A stretch of 64,000 nucleotides of DNA, from NCBI RefSeq assembly GCF_018614095.1, contig NZ_JAGGOY010000119.1, forward strand, positions 35,379 to 99,378, read 5' to 3'. This DNA is from Streptomyces sp. ISL-87. GTDB taxonomy: Bacteria > Actinomycetota > Actinomycetes > Streptomycetales > Streptomycetaceae. Below, piece by piece: positions 26,704 to 35,361 of the stretch; the first letter of the stretch is position 1, and each line of letters starts with the position of its first letter. The position numbers were made by a program, and so were the translations under genes. The notes under the pieces are model-generated. The model saw only the letters and a list, made by a program, of their open reading frames with translations. It made no database searches and was not told the DNA's origin.

Positions 26704-29097
26704 ATGGACCGTACTCAAGGGCACGCCGATCCGGCGGAGCAGCCGGCGGGCGCGCCGTGGGCGCCCGCCAGGGTGGTCAGCCTGACCGCCGGGGACTTCA
26801 CCCTCACCGTGAACCCCGTCGACGGAAGCGAGATCGAGCCGCTCCGGCCCGGCGGCCGGCCGAACCGCCCCGCCAAGCGCGACGCGGCCGCCCGCACCGC
26901 CCATGAGGCCGCCGCACGGCCGCCCGTACTCCCCCGGATCCCCGGGACTCCCGCCCCCGCCCGGCCGCTGCTGGAGCGCGAGGAGGAGCGTGAGCGGCTG
27001 GTACGACTGCTCGCGCGCGGACGGTCCGTACGGCTGACCGGGCCCGCCGGATCCGGCCGTTCCGCGCTGCTCGACGTGGTCGCCGCCAAGTGCGCGGGCG
27101 TCGCGCCGGACGGCGTCGTACGGCTCTCCGGGTACGGGCACCAGCAGCCGGCCGAGCTGCTCCACGCGCTGTACGCGGCCGTGTACGAAGCCCCCCAGGA
27201 GCGGCCCGACCGGGATGAACTGCTCGCACGGGTACGGGAGATCGGCGCCGTCGTCCTCCTCGACGACCTGGACATGGGCGGGAGCGCCCTCGACGAACTG
27301 CTGCGCGCCACACCCGAATGCGCCTACCTGCTGGCCGCCACCCCGGACACCAAAGCGCCCTCCGACGACTCGCACCTGGAAGAGATCTTCCTCGGGGGCC
27401 TCGGCCGGGCCGACTGCGTCGCGCTGCTGGAGGCGCGCCTCGGCCGGGAGCTGACGGAGCAGGAAACGGCCTGGGCGGGGGATCTGCGATTCGCCTCGGA
27501 GGGACTGCCGCTGCGCTTCGTCCAGGCGGCCGCACTGTTGCGGCAGCGGGACGAGCTCAACGGGACCGCCACCGAGGACGACGACGAGGAGCCCGGCGTC
27601 TTCGAGGAGCGGCCGCGCGACGCGGCGTTCGTGCCGCTGCCGACGCTGGCCGAGGGGGCGGCTCCGGCCGAGCTGCTGGCCTCGCGGGTGAGCGAATCGG
27701 CGCGGGCGGCCCTGCGGATAGCCTGCGCGCTGGGCGGGGAGCTGCCGCACCACGCGCACCTGCCGGCGCTGGTGGGGGACACCCACGCCGACACGGCGGT
27801 GGCGGAGCTGCTGGACTGCGGGCTGCTGACGCCGGTCGGGACGCGGTACCGGCTGGCCGCGGGGGTCGCGCGGCAGCTGGAGGAGGCCGGGTACGGGGAT
27901 TCCGCGGCCGAGGAGGCCCGGACGGCCGCCCGGCACTACGCCTGGTGGACCGGGCACACGTCGGTGACCCCGCAGCGGGTCGCGGCGGAAGCGGACGCGG
28001 TACTGGCCGCGCTGGCCGGCGCGGATGTGGTGGCCGCCATACTGCTGGCGCGGACGGCGGCTCCGGCGTTCGCGGCATCGCTGCACTGGGAGGCGTGGGA
28101 GCGGGTGCTGCGCTCCGGGGCGGAGGCCGCGCGGAAGGCGGGCGAGGTCGCGGAACAGGCGTACTTCCACCACGAGCTCGGTGTGCTCGCGCTGTGCGAG
28201 GGGCGGCTGGAGCGGGCGCGGGCCGAGCTGGAGGCGTCGATCGGGCTGCGGGGCGCGCTCGCGGACAAGCGGGGCACGGTGGCGGGGCGGCGCGCGCTGG
28301 CGCTCGTCACGGACCGGGAAGCGGCGGGGGTGGAGGTGTCGCCGCCGCTGCGGCTGGAGGCGCCGGCCTCGGCCCCGGCAGCCGCGACGGTGGCCCTGCC
28401 GGCGGCTTCGGAGGCCGTGACGCAGGTGACGCCCGCAACCCCGGTGACCGCCGTGACCCCTGTAACCCCAGTGGCCCCGGTGATTCAGCGTACGGTGGCA
28501 CCCGCCACGCTCTCGGCGGTGTTCGAGGACGCGTTCCCGCTGACGCCGAAGGCGGCGCCGGCGGCGGAGCCCGTTCCGGCGCCGGTGAAGGACACGCCGT
28601 CCCGGAAGCGGCCCGCGCTGCTCGCGGCTGCCGGGGCGTTGGCAGTGGTGGCGCTGGGCACGGTGGTGGCCCTGGCGGTGCAGTCGGGGGACGCCGAGCC
28701 GCCGCAGGGTCCGGCGGTGTCGTCGACCCCGGCGCCTGCGGCTCCGGTGGTGCCGGGCACGGAGACGGGCACGGAGACGGGCACGAACGACATGCCGCCC
28801 GCGCCCGAGCCGGGCAGCTCGGCCCCGGGCGGCACGGCGCCGACGGAGGACCCGACGAGCCCCGAGCCGAACCTCAGCCCGGGCTCTCGGCCCGCTCCGG
28901 GTGTGAGCGTGAAACCGTCCTCGACGCCGCGCACGCCCACGCGGAAGCCGTCCTCGACCCTGCCCACGACCCCGGCGACCACGCCCCCGCCGACCTCGAC
29001 GTCCCCGGCGCCGACCCCGTCGACGAGCACCTCGCAGTCCGTCCCGCCGACGCAGAGCCCGACGGCCCCGTCCCCGGCGGAGCCGCCGTCGACGTAA
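26704..29097 (+). CDS. Large membrane-anchored P-loop NTPase (STAND-like) with Thr/Pro-rich exterior tail
   Basis: 797 residues from ATG 26704 (GGGGGA 8 nt upstream). N-terminal Arg/Pro-rich segment, then a P-loop domain from about 90: Walker A GPAGSGRS (113-120) has Arg119 in place of the invariant Lys, and VVLLDDLDMGG (about 181-191) is a plausible Walker B. An Ala/Leu/Glu-rich helical region with TPR-like repeats follows (about 440-540), then a Pro/Val/Thr-rich linker, one membrane helix (about 638-660) and an about 135-residue Thr/Ser/Pro-rich tail expected outside the cell. This inside-out layout, NTPase in the cytoplasm and a glycosylation-like tail outside, is not one I can name. Function unknown. 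Confidence 0.8.
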   Translation: MDRTQGHADPAEQPAGAPWAPARVVSLTAGDFTLTVNPVDGSEIEPLRPGGRPNRPAKRDAAARTAHEAAARPPVLPRIPGTPAPARPLLEREEERERLVRLLARGRSVRLTGPAGSGRSALLDVVAAKCAGVAPDGVVRLSGYGHQQPAELLHALYAAVYEAPQERPDRDELLARVREIGAVVLLDDLDMGGSALDELLRATPECAYLLAATPDTKAPSDDSHLEEIFLGGLGRADCVALLEARLGRELTEQETAWAGDLRFASEGLPLRFVQAAALLRQRDELNGTATEDDDEEPGVFEERPRDAAFVPLPTLAEGAAPAELLASRVSESARAALRIACALGGELPHHAHLPALVGDTHADTAVAELLDCGLLTPVGTRYRLAAGVARQLEEAGYGDSAAEEARTAARHYAWWTGHTSVTPQRVAAEADAVLAALAGADVVAAILLARTAAPAFAASLHWEAWERVLRSGAEAARKAGEVAEQAYFHHELGVLALCEGRLERARAELEASIGLRGALADKRGTVAGRRALALVTDREAAGVEVSPPLRLEAPASAPAAATVALPAASEAVTQVTPATPVTAVTPVTPVAPVIQRTVAPATLSAVFEDAFPLTPKAAPAAEPVPAPVKDTPSRKRPALLAAAGALAVVALGTVVALAVQSGDAEPPQGPAVSSTPAPAAPVVPGTETGTETGTNDMPPAPEPGSSAPGGTAPTEDPTSPEPNLSPGSRPAPGVSVKPSSTPRTPTRKPSSTLPTTPATTPPPTSTSPAPTPSTSTSQSVPPTQSPTAPSPAEPPST

Positions 29098-29174
29098 GGC
29101 GGTCGACCGAGAGGGGGCAGCGGTAGCGGACGGGCGGACGGACCCGCGCACTGCCGGCTGTCTCCGCCGCACTC

Positions 29175-29229
29175 GTGCGGCCGTGGCGGCGACCGCCCGG
29201 GCGGCGCGCACGGCCGCACCCGGGCCGTA
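29175..29229. terminator. Possible bidirectional terminator
   Basis: An 11-bp perfect inverted repeat, GTGCGGCCGTG at 29175-29185 with CACGGCCGCAC at 29219-29229, with further GC pairing possible inside the 33-nt loop. It sits between the convergent NTPase and nucS genes. The rest of 29098-29361 shows nothing recognisable. Confidence 0.4.
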
Positions 29230-29361
29230 CCTGCTCGGCGTCGATCCGCCGCAGCCCGGAGGGCGTGCCCGGTCAGGGCGAGCGCCCGCGTCCGGCGCAC
29301 GCGTAAGGCCCCCGGCCACCCCCGGAGGCCAAGGGCGTGGCTTCGGCCCGGAAAGTTCGGC

Positions 29362-30033
29362 CTAGAAGAGGCGGAGCTTGTCGTCCTCGATGCCGCGCAT
29401 CGCGTTGTAGTCCAGGACCACGCAGTCCATGCCGCGGTCCGTCGCCAGCACGCGCGCCTGCGGCTTGATCTCCTGCGCCGCGAACACGCCCCGCACGGGC
29501 GCCAGGTGCGGATCCCGGTTCAGCAGCTCCAGGTAGCGGGTCAGCTGCTCGACGCCGTCGATCTCGCCGCGCCGCTTGATCTCGACCGCGACCGTCGCGC
29601 CGGAGGCGTCCCGGCACAGGATGTCCACCGGGCCGATCGCCGTCATGTACTCGCGCCGGATCAGGCTGTAGCCCTCGCCCAGTGTTTCGATGCGGTCCGC
29701 GAGGAGTTCCTGGAGGTGTGCCTCGACGCCGTCCTTGATCAGGCCCGGGTCGATGCCCAGCTCGTGGGAGGAGTCGTGGAGGACTTCTTCCATCGTGATG
29801 ATGAGCTTCTCGCCCGCCTTGTTGACGACGGTCCAGACGCCGGCCTCGTCACCGCTCCCCTCCTTGAGGGTGCACGGCGGAGACATCCAGTTGAGCGGTT
29901 TGTACGCCCGGTCGTCCGCGTGGATCGAGACACTGCCGTCGGCCTTCACGAGGATCAGACGGGGTGCCGAGGGCAGATGGGCGGTGAGCCGACCCGCGTA
30001 GTCGACGGAGCAGCGGGCAATCACGAGACGCAT
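29362..30033 (-). CDS. nucS: Endonuclease NucS (EndoMS, mismatch-specific)
   Basis: Mismatch-cleaving endonuclease that replaces MutS/MutL in most actinobacteria. 223 residues beginning MRLVIARCSVDYAGRL. The N-terminal DNA-binding domain is followed by the PD-(D/E)xK nuclease core: GPVDILCRD (Asp), VAVEIKRRG (Glu-x-Lys) and the EQLTRYLELL QxxxY element. The C-terminal end, DDKLRLF, resembles a beta-clamp binding peptide. A TAGCGT -10-like box ends 8 nt before the ATG, and no ribosome site is visible. Confidence 0.95.
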   Translation of the reverse strand: MRLVIARCSVDYAGRLTAHLPSAPRLILVKADGSVSIHADDRAYKPLNWMSPPCTLKEGSGDEAGVWTVVNKAGEKLIITMEEVLHDSSHELGIDPGLIKDGVEAHLQELLADRIETLGEGYSLIRREYMTAIGPVDILCRDASGATVAVEIKRRGEIDGVEQLTRYLELLNRDPHLAPVRGVFAAQEIKPQARVLATDRGMDCVVLDYNAMRGIEDDKLRLF

Positions 30034-30252
30034 GGTCGGCAACGCTACTCGACCGACGGGCCTCCACGCGATTCGCCCCTGAAAGCCCCCTTCGCCGATG
30101 GCGCGTTGTATGCGCATTCTCCTGGTGCGGTACCCCGGGGGCGCCTACCGTGGTTAGCGGGAGGTTGTCGAGCGTGCACACTGCGTCGCGGCCTTCTTCC
30201 CTGCCCGTAAGACTCCGGCAACCCAATCGCCGGGGTCACGAGAGGAGAACCC

Positions 30253-30645
30253 ATGTCGCTCGACGTCTCACCGGCCCTACTCGAACAGGCCGAGCGAGGC
30301 GAGGTCGACGAAGCCGCTTTCGTCGACTGCGTCCGGACCTCCCTGCCTTACGCATGGGAGATGATCAGCTCGCTGGTGGCCCAGCTGAAGGTGGACGGCG
30401 GACAGTTCGCCGACAACCAGACGCCGCCGCCCGACGAGCAGGCGCGTGGGCAGTTGCTGCGCGCCCTCGCGAGTGACGCGATACGTGGTGCGCTGCAGCG
30501 GCACTTCGGAGTGCGCCTGGCATTCCAGAACTGTCACCGTGTGGCCGTCTTCCCGCTGGACCCTTCGGTCGACGACCGACTGGCCAAGTTCACGTCGATC
30601 CGGGGCCAGCTGCTCAACCAGTCGCCCGGACTGCGGGACTGCTAG
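30253..30645 (+). CDS. Conserved small actinobacterial protein of unknown function
   Basis: 130 residues, soluble, ATG 30253 with GAGAGGAG upstream. The N-terminal half is acidic and helical (ALLEQAERGEVDEAAFVDCVRTSLPYAWE), with a Pro-rich loop at about 57-61, then a conserved block RGALQRHFGVRLAFQNCHRVAVFP. Two Cys (26 and about 94) are present. I recognise the pattern as a conserved Streptomyces protein but know no function. The gene lies head-to-head with nucS, 219 bp apart. Confidence 0.75.
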   Translation: MSLDVSPALLEQAERGEVDEAAFVDCVRTSLPYAWEMISSLVAQLKVDGGQFADNQTPPPDEQARGQLLRALASDAIRGALQRHFGVRLAFQNCHRVAVFPLDPSVDDRLAKFTSIRGQLLNQSPGLRDC

Positions 30646-30659
30646 TACGGCCGTACGTC

Positions 30660-30707
30660 GCTGCCGCTCCGTAGCGCGGGAGGGGCGACTGATTGCGGAG
30701 CGGCAGC
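30660..30707. terminator. Terminator between the 130-aa gene and the LLM oxidoreductase gene
   Basis: A perfect 12-bp stem, GCTGCCGCTCCG at 30660-30671 with CGGAGCGGCAGC at 30696-30707, and a 24-nt loop, in a convergent intergenic space. Short repeats of AGGCCAGGC-type sequence follow at 30720-30765. Confidence 0.6.
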
Positions 30708-30767
30708 CCCCGGGCCTTTCAAGGCCAGGCGTTCCAGAGCCAGGCCTTTCACAGCACGCCCCAGGCC

Positions 30768-31799
30768 TCAGCTGAGGCGGGGGAGGACCTCGGCGCCCAG
30801 GCGTCGTACGTTCTCCTCCGTCGCGGCGAGATCGCCGGAACCTTCCGTCAGCAGGGCGAACCGCGTGATCCCCGTACGCCGGGACGTGGCCGCCAGCCGG
30901 TCCGCGGCCAGCTCGGGGGTGCCGACCGGGTGCAGGTCGCACAGCAGCTCCGTGTACGCGACCGGGTCGCGCATCGCGCGGTGCCGGTCGTCCACCGTCA
31001 CATGCGCGTCCAGGCCCAGCTTGAACCACCCCGGCATCGCCTTCAGCAGGGTCTCGCGGGCGTCCACGGTGCGGTCCGCCAGCTGGCAGACGCCTGCCGA
31101 CACGTGCCCGGCCTCCTGTACGGCCTCCCTCGTGTGGCCCGCGGCCAGGGCGGTCTGCCGCCACAGCGCGACCATGCCGGCCTTGTCCTCGTCCCCGCAG
31201 TGCATGCCCAGCAGCATCGGCAGCCCGCGCTCGGCGGCCAGCCGTACCGAGGCCGGCGAGGTGCAGGCGACGATCACTTCCGGCCCAGTCCCGTCCGCGT
31301 CCAGCGCCTCCGACGGCCGCGGTACGACGGCCACCTCGCGGAAGCCGTGCCGCTGGCCCGAGGCCCCCACGCTCGGCTCGGCCAGCCAGCGCCGCAGCAG
31401 GTCCAGATCCTCCGGGAACCCGTTCTCGTAGGCCTCCAGGCCGCCCCCGAACACCTCCAGGTCGACCCACGGCCCCCCGCGGCCCACCCCGAGGGTGAAC
31501 CGGCCGCCCGAAGTCAGGTGCAGCAGCGCGGCCTGCTCGCCGAGGGCCACCGGGTGCGTGTTCGGCAGCACGCTCACCGCCGTCCCCACCCGCAGCCGCC
31601 GGGTCCGCCCGAGCAGCAGGGCCGCCAGGGTCACCGCCGACGGGCATACCCCGTACGGGACGAAGTGGTGCTCGGCCAGCCAGACCGAGTCCAGCCCGGC
31701 CTCCTCGGCCGCCTCCGCGGTCCGTACCGCCCGGTGCAGCGGCTCCCCTTGTCCCTGGCCCGGGAACTGGGCCGCCAGTACAAACGCTCCTACGCGCAT
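30768..31799 (-). CDS. LLM-class (luciferase-like) F420/FMN-dependent oxidoreductase
   Basis: 343 residues, a TIM-barrel flavin or F420 oxidoreductase. Family features are the AGLDSVWLAEHHF motif, RLRVGTAVSVLPNTHPVALGEQAALLHLTSGGRFTLGVGRG, and the C-terminal GTPELAADRLAATSRRTGI segment. AGGAGG lies close upstream of the ATG. In Streptomyces many LLM proteins use F420, but the substrate cannot be read from the sequence. Transcribed divergently from the zinc-ribbon-like gene. Confidence 0.88.
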   Translation of the reverse strand: MRVGAFVLAAQFPGQGQGEPLHRAVRTAEAAEEAGLDSVWLAEHHFVPYGVCPSAVTLAALLLGRTRRLRVGTAVSVLPNTHPVALGEQAALLHLTSGGRFTLGVGRGGPWVDLEVFGGGLEAYENGFPEDLDLLRRWLAEPSVGASGQRHGFREVAVVPRPSEALDADGTGPEVIVACTSPASVRLAAERGLPMLLGMHCGDEDKAGMVALWRQTALAAGHTREAVQEAGHVSAGVCQLADRTVDARETLLKAMPGWFKLGLDAHVTVDDRHRAMRDPVAYTELLCDLHPVGTPELAADRLAATSRRTGITRFALLTEGSGDLAATEENVRRLGAEVLPRLS

Positions 31800-31866
31800 C
31801 GCCTTAGCCTCCTCGCGGCTGACGCGGCCTCCCCCAGGTGGACCGGTTTTCCTGCTGGCTTATCTG

Positions 31867-31893
31867 TTGGCAACAACGTCTGACACGTGCCAA
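31867..31893. promoter_or_regulatory. Inverted repeat in a divergent promoter region
   Basis: TTGGCA at 31867-31872 and TGCCAA at 31888-31893, separated by 15 nt, in the 240-bp space between the LLM gene and the gene at 32040. It is a possible operator with 21-bp centre-to-centre half sites. No regulator gene is adjacent. Confidence 0.3.
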
Positions 31894-32039
31894 AGGCACG
31901 GCCTGACAGGAAAGTTATTGAGATTGTCGGGCCAGTCCCCGAGTTCACAGGGCCTTCGTCAGACACCCTGCGGGTACCCGGGTTCGCTGCGCGTAGTCTG
32001 GGAGAAAGTCACTGCCGTCCGCCCATCCGTGAGGTATAC

Positions 32040-32399
32040 GTGTCTCCGCGCCACAACCGCCCCAAGGGCGGCGGGAATCCAGCCGACCGTTCGGACGCCG
32101 GTTCGGGATCGGGTTCGGGATCGGGCGCGGGGGGCCTGGACCGGTACGGGCTGGAGCGCACCGAGGAGTACCAGGGCGAGGACTGGAAGGTCCGGCACGT
32201 CGCGGGCGCCAGCGCGGCGGGCAAGCGCTACCGCTGCCCCGGCTGCGACCAGGAGATCCCTTCCGGCACCCCGCACCTGGTGGCCTGGCCGGACTACGGC
32301 GGGGTGGACGACCGGCGGCACTGGCACAAGGCCTGCTGGAACGCCAAGGACCGCCGCACCTCGCGGGTGCAGCGGTCCAGGAACGCCCCCAAGTACTGA
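32040..32399 (+). CDS. Small Cys/His zinc-ribbon-like protein
   Basis: 119 residues from GTG 32040 with GAGG 5 nt upstream. A disordered N-terminal half (SPRHNRPKGGG, then alternating Gly/Ser) precedes a compact domain with CPGC at about 67-70, a conserved HLVAWPDYGGVDDRRHWHKACW and a basic tail. C-x2-C plus H/C pairs suggest one zinc site. Streptomyces homologues are often labelled ATP/GTP-binding, but no P-loop is visible here. Function unknown. Confidence 0.75.
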   Translation: MSPRHNRPKGGGNPADRSDAGSGSGSGSGAGGLDRYGLERTEEYQGEDWKVRHVAGASAAGKRYRCPGCDQEIPSGTPHLVAWPDYGGVDDRRHWHKACWNAKDRRTSRVQRSRNAPKY

Positions 32400-32474
32400 G
32401 AACAGCGCCGGTGCGGAGTGCGCAGTGCTGCCGGGCCGGAGTGCGGCCGGGGCGGGCCCCGCACGTCCCGGCGG

Positions 32475-33332
32475 CTAAACGTCCCGGCGGCCGACCACCA
32501 CGTACGAGGCCGCCACCGCGGCGCCCGTCACCAGCAGGATCAGCACCATGTGGCTGGCCTTGCCGGGCACGTCCGCCCCGATGCCGCTCGGCAAGCCGAA
32601 CAGCTCCATCAGGGCCACGGGCGCGTTGTGCCGCAGCACCGCGGCGCCGACCGGGGCGCCGAACTCCCACGCGCTGAGCATCGCTCCTATCACCGGCGGC
32701 AGCGTGACCACGCCGAGCATGACGGCGATCGCCCCGGCCGAATGCCGCACCAGCGCCCCGATGGCGAGCGCGAGCACCCCGAGCAGCGTCACGTAGAGGC
32801 TGCCGAGCAGCCCGTTCGTCCACTCGCTGCCGCTGTGCCCCCCGGCGCCCGGCCCGTTGTGCAGGATCGCGGCCGACAGCCCGACCACGGCCACCGACCC
32901 GGCGGTGGTGAGGAACGCGGCGATGCTGAAGACGATGTACTTGGCGGTGAGCACCCGGTGCCGCTCGGGGGCGGCGGTGAAGGTGGTGCGGATCAGCCCG
33001 GTGCCGTATTCGGAGGTCATCGTCAGCACCCCGAGCACCATCACTGAGAGCTGTCCGACGAGCAGCCCGAACAGCGCCGGAGTGGTGAACGGGATCCTCA
33101 CGTAGTCCGGGTCGTCGGTCTGCGCGACGAAGAGCAGCCCCACGCCGACGACCAGCACCACCAGCGAGCTGAGCGTCGATACCGTGGAGCGTACGGAGGT
33201 CAGCTTGGTCCACTCCGAGGCCAGTGCGTGCCCCAGGTGGGGCCGGGGGGTGGGCAGGGGAGAGCTGTAGCTCTCCGGCCGGCGCGCGGAGCCGGTCGTG
33301 GTCGCGGAGCCGGTCGTGGTCGGGCCGGTCAT
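32475..33332 (-). CDS. ABC-2 type transporter permease (pair 1)
   Basis: 285 residues with six hydrophobic segments and a hydrophilic Thr/Ser/Pro-rich N-terminus that includes the imperfect repeat TTTGSATTTGSA. ASEWTKLTSVRSTVSTL just before the first helix and TSEYGTGLIRTTFTAAPERHRVLTAKY are signatures of this Streptomyces permease type. The ATG overlaps the stop of the ATPase gene (ATGA), so it is the membrane partner of the ATPase at 33329. Substrate unknown. Confidence 0.9.
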   Translation of the reverse strand: MTGPTTTGSATTTGSARRPESYSSPLPTPRPHLGHALASEWTKLTSVRSTVSTLSSLVVLVVGVGLLFVAQTDDPDYVRIPFTTPALFGLLVGQLSVMVLGVLTMTSEYGTGLIRTTFTAAPERHRVLTAKYIVFSIAAFLTTAGSVAVVGLSAAILHNGPGAGGHSGSEWTNGLLGSLYVTLLGVLALAIGALVRHSAGAIAVMLGVVTLPPVIGAMLSAWEFGAPVGAAVLRHNAPVALMELFGLPSGIGADVPGKASHMVLILLVTGAAVAASYVVVGRRDV

Positions 33333-34444
33333 CGGGAGTCCTCGGGGTTGTTCTTGGCGGCTCCGGCGAGCTCGCCGGGACTGCTCGGCATCAGGAAGGG
33401 CTGCCCGCCCTCCCCGGGCGGCGGGGGCGCGTAGAAGCCCGTCCGGGGGACCTCCGGGGCGGCCGGGCCGTCCTCCCACTCCGGGACGCTCAGCGGCTCG
33501 GGCTCCCACAGCTCGGCCCGCGGGTCCTCGGTGGAGGTGTATTCGAGCGAGGACTGCGTCATCCGCATGTACGCCTCCTCCAGCGAGGCCCGGTGAGGGG
33601 ACAGCTCCCACAGCCGTACGCCGGCCTCGTGCGCGAGGTCCGAGATGGCGGGCAGCTCCAGCCCGGTCACCCTCAGCGCCCCGTCGGGCTCCTTGAGCAC
33701 CCGGCCGCCGGCCTTGGTCAGGGCCGTGCCCAGCGCGTCCCGGTCCTCCGGACCGGAGCCGGCCGCGCGCACCCGCGCGAATCCGGCCGAATTGTGCGTG
33801 ATGAACTCCTGGGTTCCCATGTCGGCCAGCAGCCGGCCCCGGCCGATCACGATCAGGTGGTCGGCGGTCAGCGCCATCTCGCTCATCAGGTGCGAGGAGA
33901 CGAGGACGGTGCGGCCCTCGGCGGCGAGCTGCTTCATCAGATTCCGGACCCAGAGGATGCCCTCGGGGTCGAGGCCGTTGACCGGCTCGTCGAACAGCAG
34001 CACCTGGGGGTCGCCGAGCAGGGCGGTGGCGATGCCGAGCCGCTGGCCCATGCCGAGCGAGAAGCCCTTCGTACGCTGCCGGGCGACGTCCTGGATCCCG
34101 ACCACGCCCAGTACCTCGTCCACCCGCTTCTCCGGGATCCCGGAGAGCTGGGCGACGGCGAGGAGGTGGGTGCGGGCCCGGCGGCCGCCGTGCAGTGCCT
34201 TGGCGTCGAGCAGTGCGCCGACGTGCCGCTGGGCGTTCGGCAGCTCCCGGAAGGGGAGGCCGTTGATCGTGACATGGCCCGCCGTGGGACGGTCGAGGCC
34301 GACGATCATGCGCATGGTGGTGGACTTCCCGGAGCCGTTGGGCCCCAGGAATCCGGTGACGTGACCAGGCCTGACCTGGAAGGACAGCTGGTCGACGGCG
34401 GTCTTGGCGCCGAAGCGCTTGGTCAGGCCGACTGCCTCGATCAT
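33329..34444 (-). CDS. ABC transporter ATP-binding protein (pair 1)
   Basis: 371 residues. Walker A GPNGSGKST, signature SLGMGQRLGIATALL (SxGxxQ variant), Walker B VLLFDEPVNGLDP and the H-loop SSHLMSEMALTADHL. The C-terminal region after about 290 is a Pro-rich extension (FYAPPPPGEGG). It lies 135 bp after pair 2 and is very similar to the ATPase of pair 2, consistent with tandem duplication. Confidence 0.92.
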   Translation of the reverse strand: MIEAVGLTKRFGAKTAVDQLSFQVRPGHVTGFLGPNGSGKSTTMRMIVGLDRPTAGHVTINGLPFRELPNAQRHVGALLDAKALHGGRRARTHLLAVAQLSGIPEKRVDEVLGVVGIQDVARQRTKGFSLGMGQRLGIATALLGDPQVLLFDEPVNGLDPEGILWVRNLMKQLAAEGRTVLVSSHLMSEMALTADHLIVIGRGRLLADMGTQEFITHNSAGFARVRAAGSGPEDRDALGTALTKAGGRVLKEPDGALRVTGLELPAISDLAHEAGVRLWELSPHRASLEEAYMRMTQSSLEYTSTEDPRAELWEPEPLSVPEWEDGPAAPEVPRTGFYAPPPPGEGGQPFLMPSSPGELAGAAKNNPEDSR

Positions 34445-34579
34445 GGATCTGCCCCTTACCAGGCCGGGACGACTCTCGCCCGCGTAAGGGTTAAGAGGAT
34501 ATCGAGCCTCCGCCGGTTCCGTCCCGGGCCGGATCCCTGAGCTACCCCTGAGACCGACCCGGGGTTCCCCCGTAGTACG

Positions 34580-35359
34580 TCAGGCATCCCTCTTCTTGAG
34601 GATGAGGTAGCCGCCGAGTACGGCGGCCAGTGTCCACAGGGCCATGATCCCGAAGCCGCCCCAGGGGCCGTAGGGGGTGTCACCGGTGTCCATCGCGCCG
34701 GGAACCACCTGCATGATCTTGGACCCGGCCTGGTCCGGGAAGTACTGGGCCACCTTCCGGGTCGCCGAGACGGCTCCGAGGATGTTCGACACCAGGAAGA
34801 AGAACGGCATCAGGATGCCGAGCGAGAGCATCGAGCTGCGCAGGATCGCGGCCACACCCATGGAGAACAGGGCGATCATGGCCATGTAGAGCCCGGCGCC
34901 GATCACCGCGCGCAGGACGCCCGGCGCGTCGATGCCGATGCTGCGGTCGCCCAGGATGGCCTGTCCGAGGAAGAAGGACAGGAAGCTGGTGACCAGACCC
35001 ACCACCAGGGCGAGCGAGGTGGCCACGATGAGCTTGCCGAAGAGGAAGCTCGCGCGGCGCGGTACGGCGGCCAGCGAGGTGCGGATCATGCCCGAGCTGT
35101 ACTCGGTGCCGACGACCAGGACGCCGAAGACGATCATGGCGAGCTGACCGAGGGTCATGCCGGCGAAGCTGGCCAGGGTCGGGTCGAAGGTCGCCCGCTC
35201 CTCGGGCCTCATGTTGTCGAAGGAGGCGTTCAAGACCGCGCACAGGCCGGCGCTGATGCCGACCGTGACCACCAGGGCGGCCACCAGGGTCCAGGTGGTG
35301 GAGGCGACCGTGCGGATCTTGGTCCACTCGGACTTGAGAACGGCGGAGAAGGAGGACAT
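34580..35359 (-). CDS. ABC-2 type transporter permease (pair 2)
   Basis: 259 residues, six hydrophobic segments. KSEWTKIRTVASTTWTLVAAL and GTEYSSGMIRTSLAAVPRRASFLFGKLIVAT parallel the pair-1 permease, which indicates a common origin. The start is ATG 35359, 2 bp after the ATPase stop, so the two are coupled. The protein ends with YLILKKRDA. Confidence 0.9.
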   Translation of the reverse strand: MSSFSAVLKSEWTKIRTVASTTWTLVAALVVTVGISAGLCAVLNASFDNMRPEERATFDPTLASFAGMTLGQLAMIVFGVLVVGTEYSSGMIRTSLAAVPRRASFLFGKLIVATSLALVVGLVTSFLSFFLGQAILGDRSIGIDAPGVLRAVIGAGLYMAMIALFSMGVAAILRSSMLSLGILMPFFFLVSNILGAVSATRKVAQYFPDQAGSKIMQVVPGAMDTGDTPYGPWGGFGIMALWTLAAVLGGYLILKKRDA

Positions 35360-35361
35360 GG

